A DNA stretch of 64,000 nt from Daphnia pulex (taxonomy: Eukaryota > Arthropoda > Branchiopoda > Diplostraca > Daphniidae), in NCBI RefSeq assembly GCF_021134715.1, contig NC_060028.1:9461482-9525481 (forward strand). The letters are read 5' to 3'. Shown here in pieces: positions 39,628-50,226 of this stretch; the stretch's first letter is position 1, and the number at the start of each line of letters is the position of its first letter. Position numbers and translations under genes: made by a program. The notes beneath the pieces were generated by a model that was given only the letters and a program-made list of their open reading frames with translations, searched no databases and was not told the DNA's origin.

Positions 39628-42600
39628 CTAGAAATAGGAGCCCATTAAGGTAGTCATGTTGGGCGCATAAGTAGTCGATGGGGGCACCACCTCAGAGACG
39701 GTCGAAATCAGAGTACCTGTGGTGTCCACAAATTTACTTGAATCAATTAATGGGACGAATGATGATGTATTATTCTAAAGTGGAATAACCAACCAGCAAC
39801 GCAAGCGTTCATAAAATTGGCCATGCTCCCGGCAATAAATGCGCGGAAGGCAACTTTGGCAAAGTCGGATTGTCGATCCGGCGCCATCGCGGAGAGCGTT
39901 CCTATTTGAGCACCGATAGAGCCGGGATTAGCATATCCACACAAGGCGAATGTAGCGATGGTTTCAGCTCGTTTCTGTCACAGTCGTTGTCCCAACAAGA
40001 CCACAATTAATTTTGACGTATTATACAATTTGTGAAACAGTTCCTACCGATATAACTCCCTGTGCAATGTATTCGGACAGTTTGCCGTAAGCGGCAAACT
40101 CATTAACGATCGTCTTAATAGCCACCAAATTGGCGACGAGATCACATTCAGATGGCGGCACTCCCATCAGGAAAGCTACTGGGATGAAGATTTTACTCAA
40201 AATCCACTTTAAAAAAAAATGAAATAGTAATTACATTCCTTGTCAGGTTTCAACAATATACAAAAGAAATACTTCGAATGTTATATAAGGCGCTCCCAGG
40301 AGATTGCCGTACCAGGAAATGACTCCATTGAGGAAGGCGATGAATGCTAAAAAGGCGATTAAATTAGCGATTACGTGAGCGACCATTAGCACGGCATTTG
40401 CAGCTCCTTGGGCTGCAGCATCCAAAGCGTTGGCTTCGGTTCTATTTTGGTTTAAAATCAGTTGACATTGTTATAAAAATTTACAGAATCAATGTTGGTA
40501 ATCTAACCCTTTAGGAACTTGAATATCTCCGGCCTTTGTTTGAGATTTCTCCGTTTCAGGATAAAGCAATTTGGCTATGGCCAGAGAAGCCGGAGCGGCC
40601 ATCACGGATGCGCTGAGTAACTGGGAGGCACTAATGCCGAATCCAGTATACGCCGCCAAATCAGATCCTGCGGTTCCGGGTGCGGTTCATCACAATATAT
40701 TGTATTAAGACAACTATAACGTTGAATAACAAAACCTGCAATGGTGGCAAATCCTGCAGTGAAAACAGCGTGAATTTCCGATTTAGTCATTTGAGAAAGA
40801 AACGGCTTGATAAGTAACGGAGCTTCAGTCTGTCAATTTAAATTTAATACAGTTTGATTTAATTTAAATGTCTGTGCTCGATGGAATACCTGTCCTAAAA
40901 AGATGTTGGACGCAGCGTTCATCGACTCGGCGGCCGTTGTGCCGACTGAAACTTGCAGAAGCCATCCGAGTTTCTGGACTGTCCATTGCATAGCGCCATA
41001 ATAGTAGAGGAGGTTAATCAGAAAACTGAAAAAATAGATGACCGACAAAATCTAATAATAAGCCAATAAATCATACATAAGACGAGATTAATTAATTTGT
41101 AAAAATAAAAAGCAGTCGTACTTACTCTGAAAGCAAATATGGTGCCCAAAGCTATTCCAGCAGTGTTTTCATCATTAGCCAGATAGCCAAAGACAAACTC
41201 TGATCCGGCAACTGAATAATCCAGCAGAAGAGAGAATTTATTACCCAGACACTCGAAAGCTCTTCTACCAAAATCCCATCGTAAAACGATTAAGCCAAAA
41301 ATCAACTGCAAGGCTATGCCCCAAGACACATGTCTCCATTTCACCTGTTGAGAGAAGAAAAAAGAAAATTTGCCGAGTGAACGCAATGTGTAAAACAATT
41401 TCAAGTATAAAATTACCCTGGATGGATATTTAGAAAAGATCCAGCCGAGCAGCAGGAAGACGAGTAGACCACCGAAGGATTGCAATCTCACTCGTTCGTC
41501 AGCCGTGTCGATAATTAGAAAAATCAGCAATCCCAAAATAAGACAGAGGTAAAATCCATATCGAGCTAATCTGAATCAATTTTTAAATAATCAGAATTAA
41601 ATTTCTGTACTCAACAAAGTATTGATTCCCTCTTGGCTCGATTTTTAATCTATCGATATCTTAACTTTTAAAAGCATGGCTAATTGAAGATTAGTGTCGT
41701 CTGCTTTCCATTTGATTAAAACTTTCGAAAAAGAGACGAAGTTAAAATAATAAAGAAAAGGAAACGATATTTTTTTGGAAAACGTACGTGGCCATACAAA
41801 AAACAGTACTTAACTAATAAAATTACAAAAATTTCATTGCCATGTTAACTCTGGTGTCGCTGCTCTCCATGCTCTCCACGACTCGACCATGCTATTTGGC
41901 AGGTAATTAAAACTTAAGGAATTAAGAATACAAATATAATTGTTATGGTATAGTTTAACTAGAAGAGAAACCTTTTCCAAATGTGTCAAATATAAGTTCC
42001 TGATTAACATTTATCATGTAAGCCCCCTGTCAATGGGGGCAGTTTGTTTGCACTGTAACCCGGTCTCTCCTTTGTGCAGTTTTGAGGCCTGCTGAGCCAG
42101 CCATCACATAACATGCTATGCAAGTTATGCTTGTGCTGATATTGACAGTGTCAACAATCAGCAACAACCTATCCATTATAGCTAGGATAATGATTTGTGC
42201 TACTTTTATTCCTGCGGCCTGCTAGTTATTTTAAAGATGACTTGTAGAAATGCAGTGTACATATGGAAACCTTGAATTCTCCCATTTATCAAAAATTAAA
42301 GTTTACCCACTTTCTCATTTTCAACTTTTCCTGACTTGTTGTTTCTGCTAATATTTTTGTAACCCATTTTTTTTTATTTAGAAAAACAGCATCCTGTCCA
42401 TTGGAGAAACTACTGCAGTCGATCAAGTTATGGATCTCTTCTTTCCCTTTCTTCAATTTCCTCGTGTACACCCATGTGAGTGTGGGTGTATTCACGAGGA
42501 TCCCCTTTTCCTTATCCCGACTGGTGGATTCAACTTCTCTGCGGATGGATGGAGCACGTGAGGATGCCTGGCCGTTTTTCCCAGGCTTAAAGGTAGGACA

Positions 42601-43430
42601 CAATTTATCTATCTTCTTCTTTTTGACTATTTGTGGGGGGCGTTGATTATGAATCGTTACAAAGTATGGAGTACGATTATTCCTGAGCTAGGTGGTTGAG
42701 TAGAATTCTTTTTCTTTTTGTTGACTCAGCAGCGTTTTTTAAACATCTCTTTTATAGAACGACTACAGATCAGGCTTGTTTTTGTATCTCCCAACTTTGT
42801 TTGTGGATAAACACTCTTATTCGAAAATATTCTAGCTTTCTAAAAGCAAAGTGCATCTAGAAAATATTTTGATTAAGATGCCGACCCCTCCTTGTTGAAA
42901 TTTTGTCGAATTGAAACTGACCTGTACTTCCAAACTTTTTCAAAAGCATTTCCTATTGGTTTGAGAACGTTTTGATGAATGGGTTCACCCCAGAACTTTT
43001 TGACAACTTGAAAATAGAAGAGGCCAAAGTAAATGATGCTCGTCAGGACAATGAGGAAACCCACTCCGTCGCACCAATCCATCGGGATTCCATTGTGAAT
43101 GGAGTAGTAGAGGCTGGCGATGAAGTAGGCATTGTAAAGAACGGCCAGGAGAATGTAGAGACTACTGAGAGCGACCGTTGATCTTTGCGAGAAGAATTCC
43201 CCCGTCGCTTTCCAAAATGTTTCCAGCGCGTTGCCAATGAACTCACAGGATTGGTCGATTGCTTTGTCATCACCATCGCCCTCATCATTCGACTGCGAGT
43301 CAATGTTTGATAACGAATCATCCTTTGCGGTTGGAGTTGACAAATCCTCAGTGCCGATCGATTTCTTTTGATCCGAGCCCTCACTTTCAGTTCCGACATG
43401 TTTGCTGGCTTTATCGATTTCCCGCTCCAT
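39628..43430 (-). CDS. Concentrative nucleoside transporter CNT-C (SLC28 family)
   Basis: Ten exons (42922-43430, 41417-41570, 41126-41344, 40890-41051, 40736-40829, 40508-40667, 40273-40441, 40048-40206, 39794-39974, 39628-39716) encode 631 residues. I chose the ATG at 43430 because MEREID aligns with MERGID of CNT-D; an in-frame ATG lies further up at 43517. The N-terminal cytosolic part is acidic ([10 protein letters not shown]). Core marks are GQTEAP at the exon 4/5 join, [12 protein letters not shown] in exon 8 and [12 protein letters not shown] in exon 9. It should be a plasma-membrane nucleoside importer. Intron 1 is unusually long (1.35 kb) and holds a strong hairpin. Several exons are almost identical to CNT-D. 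Confidence 0.94.
42460..42499. repeat. Strong short hairpin in CNT-C intron 1
   Basis: CCTCGTGTACACCC and GGGTGTATTCACGAGG form a 14-pair stem with one 2-base bulge and a 10-base loop (42474-42483). The stem is short for a microRNA precursor and does not extend well outside. Confidence 0.6.
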
Positions 43431-44320
43431 TTGATTGATCCTTACTGACAGAAATGGGGACTTGTTACAAATCAATTTTTTATCTTGACATATATTTATA
43501 GTATATGAGCTTTGCATTACCTATCATGTGAACCGTGACTACTCGCAACAGTTTTTAGGACACAAGTCATTAAAAGCACTTGAAATCTGTACTACGGCTG
43601 ATTGAATAGAATGTAATACTAATATTAAACCTCGTATGTCTATTAGTCCTAAACTACGTGTTGAGAAATAGCGCCCCAAAAATTGTTTCCTTAAATTAAT
43701 TAAGCGCACAAATAATAGTAATCAAATTAAAATTTAAAAAAACCATGGGTCAAAGTCGTCTAAGAAATTGAGTGAAAAAATGTCATCGTTTAAAGATGAT
43801 TACCTTTGCGTTAGGGGAAATGGTATTAACGTCAGCACCGGTAACCGTCTCGGGCCACTCTGTTGTCAAGTCGCGGATTATCTTAAGGATCGATCCCGAA
43901 ATTAACCGATCGAGAATAGGAAGACGATATCAGGAATCAAATGGCCAAACGACAATCTAGAAATTAATACAGCACTTTGTCACAGAGTCTTATCAGATAC
44001 GATCAGATACCATAACTAAAAGCTTAATCTTGCTGACTATGTCATGCATTTTCATTTTGTTCTTGTCGATTTGCTTGGAAACAATAAATCAGGGTAAACC
44101 TTAATTATATGCTTAAGAATGGATTTTTATTTTCTGATATAAACGACAAGTTTTTAAATTGAGATAGGTGTATGAGACCTAACTAAAGATTTGACTTGTC
44201 TTAGGCATAGATGGAAAGAAAACAAAAGTAGAAAGGTCGGTAAACGTGATCTTGCTCTTAAATCTTGGGTCGTCGTGATGCCAGTAATAAGTTAAATAAC
44301 ATCTCAGGACAATGAATCGT
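43431..44320. other. CNT-C upstream region and peptide 3 3' end
   Basis: No coding signal. It holds the CNT-C promoter side and, near 44126-44131, an AATAAA on minus that could end peptide 3 transcripts about 190 bp after their stop codon. Confidence 0.5.
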
Positions 44321-44697
44321 TTACAAGCAGCACTGCAGACTGCCAACGAGATTGGTGCGGCAGGTCTTGTAGATGAGGTTGCTGGCACAGTCGGTGCTGT
44401 TGACGCAGGTAGCTGTAGATCACATCCAACAAAATACATTTGATAAAATATTACAGGTTTAAAAGTATTGTTATAAATTCATTTTAAACAATCGACTTAC
44501 AGAAGAGTTTGCAGAAAGTTTGGTCAACGGCTTCACCCTCTTCAGCAGTGGGCATGGAGTTGGTGAAGACGATGGCCATCATGGCGATGATAACGGCGAA
44601 CATCTGGAATAGACATTTTAATCATAACCACAATCAGTCACAGCCAAAAATTTAGGCTCCATTACTAAAAAAGACTTACAAAGAATTTCTGGAACAT
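44321..44697 (-). CDS. Small secreted cysteine-rich peptide, copy 3
   Basis: Three exons (44680-44697, 44501-44603, 44321-44412) encode 70 residues. Exon 1 is MFQKFF; exon 2 gives the signal segment (MFAVIIAMMAIVFTNS), acidic PTAEEGEAVDQTF and the first cysteine; exon 3 gives the rest, spaced C-x5-C-x5-C-x8-C-x9-CC and ending CCL. The NST sequon is kept, as is SNLIYKTCR, which copy 2 shares exactly. Exon 2 is 103 nt in copies 2 and 3. Selection for a secreted disulfide peptide is clear from preserved phases, cysteines and signal sequence. Function is unknown to me; an antimicrobial or signalling role is a guess. Confidence 0.87.
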
Positions 44698-44758
44698 TTT
44701 TGGGGTTGTTGTAGAGTTGCTGATAGGCAATGTGATGTATTCGGTGAGAAAAAGTCGG

Positions 44759-44767
44759 CTTTATATA
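44759..44767 (-). promoter_or_regulatory. TATA box of peptide copy 3
   Basis: TATATAAAG on minus, about 62 bp upstream of the ATG at 44697, in the same context (followed by CCGAC) as copy 2. Confidence 0.7.
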
Positions 44768-45300
44768 GTGAGTATATACTAGTACTAGTTATTTGGAACA
44801 CGGATGCGACTTATTAGGACAGCAGACAGCTACGTGTCGTTCAGTCTGTGTTGACGCTATAGGATGCAGGTTGCTACAAAAGCAAATAATTATCTCCAAT
44901 AATGACGGCAATTTGTTAGTCAATAGCTGTTCGAGGTGGCCTGGTACACACGTCTGTTTAGAGACACGGCAATCCGTATGCAGGAACGATGTAAACACTC
45001 ATCCGACATATTTACCTGTATCGTTCGTGTCATATGTATGTGGAAATTATGACGGCTCATTTTCGTTAGTTTACCAAGCCACCAGCCCAACCTCGATTAA
45101 AATAGTCCCCCATCTCCATTGGGAGAAAATGTGCGGTATTGGTCATATACAAATGTTGATCAGGCAGACCCGCTCACCTGTATTACTCATAATTACAAAT
45201 GTGTGAGCTATAGAAGTTTTTTTTTTATTCCTTAGTCGACTGTTAGACTAGGAATCTGTGACTAGCTGTAAATTTTGTTGAATCTTACAACAACAAGCTG

Positions 45301-45306
45301 TTTATT
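45301..45306 (-). terminator. Polyadenylation signal of CNT-D
   Basis: AATAAA on minus 44 bp beyond the CNT-D stop codon. Confidence 0.55.
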
Positions 45307-45349
45307 TCTCCTTTTTTTTTGTTCGAATTTAATTGCACATGAAAGTTGA

Positions 45350-48049
45350 CTAAAAATTGGAACCCATTATGGCGGTAATGTTTGGCGTGAAACTGAGCGT
45401 TGAAGGTGCGTAGGTCGTCGATAGGGGCACACTTGAGACCGTCGAAATCAAGGTACCTAATGAATTATTTCAAATCAATTTAGCGCTTGATTAATATATA
45501 ATTGTGTAGAATTATAGACTGACCAGCAACGCAAGCGTTCATGAACGATGCCGTGCTGCCGGCAATAAAAGCTCGGAAGGCAACTTGTGCCAGATCGCTC
45601 TGTCGATCGGGGGCCATGGTGGCCAGTGCGGCGATTTGGGTACCAATCGACCCAGGATTGGCGAATCCGCACAGCGCAAAGGTAGCGATCGTTTCCGATC
45701 GTTTCTATTGGCCCATCAACAGACGAGAGAGAAAGTAAAAAATCAATCAATCAAAAATTTGAATATTGTTTTAGGTTATACCGAAATAATGCCCTGTGCA
45801 ATGTATTCCGAAAGTTTGCTGTAAGCGGCAAACTCGTTGACTATTGTCTTCAGGGCCACCAAATTGGCAACGAGGTAACATTCAGATGGCTGAACTCCCA
45901 TCAGGAAAGCTACTGGGATGAATACTTTCCCCATAATCCACTGAAAAATGGAAAGATAATCAAATTCCTTGTCGGGTTTTCACTATAGATTTTTCAACCG
46001 AAATACTTCGAATGTTATGTAGGGCGCTCCCAGGAGATTGCCGTACCAGGAAATGACTCCATTGAGGAAGGCGATGAATGCTAAAAAGGCGATTAAATTG
46101 GCGATGATATTGGCCACCAAAAACACGGCATTCGCAGCTCCTTGGGCGGCAGCATCCAAAGCATTCGCTTCGGTTCTGTAATTTGTTTTAGTTTTTTTTT
46201 TTTTTTAACAATTAAATTTTTAAAAAAGGGCAAATGTTTCCAACCCTTTAGGAACTTTAATATCTCCAGCCTTTGTCTGAGATTTCTCCGTCTCTGGGTA
46301 AAACAATTTGGCTAGGGCCAGAGCAGCGGGAGCGGCCATCACGGATGCGCTGAGTAACTGGGAGGCGCTTATTCCAAAGCTTATGTAAGCGGCCAATACG
46401 GATCCTGGTCGATTTGGTGTATAATTTCATGCCATTTCAAATGCGTTAAAGCTAGCAAAAATATGCTGAGAGAGAGGGCCAGTAAATCAACCTGCTATGG
46501 TGGCAAATCCGCCAACCATGACGGCGTGAATCTCCGATTTCGTCATTTTAGGAAGGAACGGCCTGATAAGCAGCGGCGCTTCAGTCTGTCAAATCAAATA
46601 AGAATCGATAGAGTCGAATGGAATCCGTCAATATGTATAATTAGACTTCAGACCTGTCCTAAAAAGATGTTGGCGGCCGCGTTCATCGATTCGGCCGCCG
46701 TAGTGCCGACCGAGACTTGCAGGAGCCATCCGAGCTTCTGGACGACCCATTGCATCACGCCGTAATAGTAGAGAATGTTGACGAAGAAACTGAAAAAGAA
46801 GATGACCGACAGAATCTATTTTTACAGTTAAAAGAAAAATAATTGTCGTTTAGTATAGACTGATGGGAGGGAGATTAAATCTTTTGTATCAGTCCAGCAG
46901 CATATCAGATAACTTACTTTGAAGGCAAATATGGTTCCCAAGGCTATGCCCGACGTGTTTTGATCGGTCACCAAGTAACCGTAGACGAAACTTGATCCTG
47001 CGTTGGTGTAATCGAGAAAAGTTGTGACTTTCTGACCCAGACATTCGAAAACTCTTCGACCAAAGTCCCATCGCAAGACGATTAGACCGAATATCAACTG
47101 CAGCGTCATGCCCCACATCACATGTCTCCATATCACCTTGTTGGTAACAAAAGAAGGAAATCGTGAGCTTATTTGACAACTCACAAAAAAAGAAAAGAAA
47201 CGAAATGTTATTTACCCTGGACGGATATTTAGAAAAGATCCAGCCGAGCAGCAGGAAGACGAGTAGGCCACCGAAGGATTGCAATCTCACTCGCTCGTCG
47301 GCCGTATCGATAATCAGAAATGTGAGCAAACCGGCAATAAGGACGAGGTAAAATCCATATCGGAACCAACTGGATCAAATATAAATCAATAGAGAGAGAG
47401 TACAACCGGTATTAATATACTTTGTATGTGTTTTTATTGCTTTGATCCACTTGCGTCAGTCGATATCAAAAGTTATACTACTCTACAGCTATCATAATAA
47501 CAATTCTAATAAAAAGAAAAGTAGAACTGACCTGTACTTCCAGACTTTGTCGAAAGCTTTTCCGAACGGCTTGAGCACTGCCCGATTAATAGCTTTGCCC
47601 CAGAACTTTTTGACAATTTGGAAGTAGAACAGGCCCAAGTAAATGAGGCCCGTCAGGACAATGAGGAAACCCACTCCGTCGCACCAATCCATCGCGATTC
47701 CATTGTGTATCGAATAATAGACGCTGGCGATAAAGTAGGCATTGTACAGAACGGCCAGGAGAATGTAGATGACACTGCGGGCCGCCGCCGATCTTTCCGA
47801 GAAAAATTCGCCCAGGGTTTTCCAAAAATTTTCCAGGGCGTTGCCGATGAATTCGCAGGATTGGTCGGTCGGCTCGTCGTCATCATCGTCGCTGCCGGGC
47901 CCTTCATTTGAATTCGAATCACTTTTAGAGGAGGCTAAATCCATGTCCTTAACGGCGAGGGTTGACAAATCCTCAATGCGGATCGATCTTTTATCCAGGC
48001 CACTTTCCATCTCAACATCCGCGCCAGCGTTATCGATTCCTCGTTCCAT
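45350..48049 (-). CDS. Concentrative nucleoside transporter CNT-D (SLC28 family)
   Basis: Ten exons (47532-48049, 47216-47369, 46918-47136, 46654-46815, 46492-46585, 46245-46404, 46007-46175, 45782-45940, 45524-45704, 45350-45456) encode 640 residues. The start MERGIDNAG is the first ATG of the frame and is followed by an acidic cytosolic stretch ([10 protein letters not shown]). The CNT core keeps [23 protein letters not shown] and [12 protein letters not shown]. The tail ends with a Thr/Ser-rich segment containing an NIT sequon. It is the closest relative of CNT-C, both in sequence and in acidic N-terminus, so the two arose from a late tandem duplication on this strand. Peptide copy 3 lies between them. 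Confidence 0.95.
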
Positions 48050-50214
48050 CTCGGCTCGGGTCTTTCTCTTTTTCTCCTATATAATATTGACAGGATTGGG
48101 ACGAGCTGTTAGAGTCGACAAATTCCCCAAATCATGGCACTCAAACAAACAAAGCGCACTATCCATCTTGACAGTTTGTCCAATTGAAACGGGGAGAAAA
48201 GTACAAAAGTCAACCCCGGACGACGGGCGTTCTATTAGATTAGAAATTAAGATAATCAAGTACGGATGTTTTTCAAATCTCAATGGCGCGCTGGGGGGAT
48301 TTCAAAATCGATTCCCATTTGAGACTCTGAAATGTCTCGCCCGTTAAAAGATACACAATGGGCACGCAATTCCATGCATTAGCTCTAAAAGGAACTGTCA
48401 GTTGGATTTGCGAAACAGTTAAAAGGGGGGAAACAAAGTGATTAACATCCATCCGATATTCTTTTATTTTATTTTATTTTTGTACAGGGAGAGAGAGAGT
48501 TGGGATGCAACGGAACACTGATGGATTCTCCCAATAATAATAAGATGCGACGGGTTTCTATCGACAAATAGAAAAGAAAAAGAGAAAATGCTATCAATAA
48601 AGTTGATTACCTTTTTTCGATGGGGTGTAGCAGAGCGGTGTAGAAACCGTCTGGTCGGTACAAACCTTGGGCCGCTACTTAAACTCTCTGCTCGTTTAGA
48701 GATGCAATATCGAGAAAAAGAAACAAAACAACAAACACACTTGAAGCACACAATCACGAAACTAGCTTATTGAAATTGCTGGCGAGATATCAGTTACGCT
48801 CCAGCATCTATCTATCTATATATATAAGGACCCCCCTCTTCCCCATCACAAGAGATGAGTCTTTTTTATCAGCAGACATTGGATAGATTGAAAAAGAAAA
48901 AAAAAAAACCCGGATCGAATGTCATTGTTTATGGTTGGACAGGTAAAAAGATCGTAGCTCAACGTGATGGATAGTTTGTAATGCCGAGTCAGAACGTTGT
49001 TTCAAAACTGAATGCCGGGGGTTCTTATCAATCGACTGATGCCCACCTTTCAACATCGCTGAACATGAGCATTACACACACACACACATCGACATTTCTT
49101 ATCGAGTTGAAATCACATTCAGCCGAGCGAGAGAGTGATTACAATTAGGTTACACACGAGCCGGTTTTTTTTTGGGGGGTGAAACCCTTAGGTGAAATTG
49201 AATTACTTATGCGCGCATTATGCAACAACTTGAGCCGTTATTCCCCAATTAGCTAGTTTATTTGCGGCTGTACACAGAAAAGACAATGGAGATTTTGGTT
49301 CTTGGTAGGGGAGCAATTATTTACGGCCCAGCGACTCGTTTGAATAGAGGAACGCGCCAGGGAACGCAAATGGGGTCGCCGTAGAATATCAAAGTGAATT
49401 TACATTTTTACCTGACGAATTTAAAAGCGGCCGAAAGGTGAAAGTGTGTGTGTTCCAGAGTGTTCCGTTTCTCGCCTTTACCGAGGTTCTTCACCCAAAT
49501 AAAGTACAAAAACAAAACACTAAACTGAAATTGAATGTAAAATTCACTATCGATCCGTTTGAGCACTTAATTCTGTTATTACAAAAAATCTAACCTTCAG
49601 CCGATCCGTTCGTTCGCCGCGGAACTTTATTATATCACTGGCGAGGCAAACCTGAAGCAACCCCTACTTCAGTCTTCAAACTGGTTCCAGAGCCAGCAAC
49701 CAATTTCCCTCCAGCCCAAAACGTGTCTGTTCGAGTCTTATATTTTTAAAAGAAAAGAAAGTGTTTTTGTTCCTCTCTCTCGTCGACTTTCTCTTTCCTC
49801 AGTCGCTGGACCTTTTCTTTTTCGTGCGGGGTTTTTCGGAGAGTCGAAGAAAAAATCTCTCTTCTGAAATTAAGTCATTGGTCAATATTTATTCGAGGTG
49901 TTTCTATCATTTAAAAAGAAAATAGCTTGGGGGGAAATTCGATCGCCTCAAGCTGCTTTTGAAAAACAATCAAAACGGATGTATCTTCATTCTATTGTCC
50001 AATTATCAATTGTCGACCAACGCTAACGGGATACATCCTCTTCCGGCGTGAAATTCACTTCCGGTATCCGTTGCGTGCCGCCGCAAGATGAAAGATTTAT
50101 ATTGAGCGGCGGCGGCCTATGGGGCGGTTTGTCATCACCTATCCCCACTAATTATTTTCCACCTTGTTTTTTCTTGCGTGTGTTGTTTCCGTTTATACCT
50201 TGTTAGCGGGTGCT

Positions 50215-50226
50215 GTCACCTAGTGG
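50215..50226 (-). promoter_or_regulatory. CTCF-like motif
   Basis: On minus CCACTAGGTGAC, matching CCASYAGRKGGC at 11 of 12 positions. Confidence 0.27.

Larger units (their letters stand above)
44698..45349. other. Region between peptide 3 and CNT-D
   Basis: Peptide 3 promoter on one side and the short CNT-D 3' untranslated region on the other. An open frame on plus at 44793-45206 has no recognisable content and no splice context. Confidence 0.5.

Noticed and set aside
42401-42646. Plus-strand open frame in CNT-C intron 1
   Set aside because: It overlaps the hairpin and has no recognisable protein content; the hairpin itself is the more convincing signal.
43512-43517. Upstream in-frame ATG for CNT-C at 43517
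   Set aside because: Starting at 43430 aligns the N-terminus with CNT-D (MEREID against MERGID). The extra 29 residues lack a counterpart in the paralogue.
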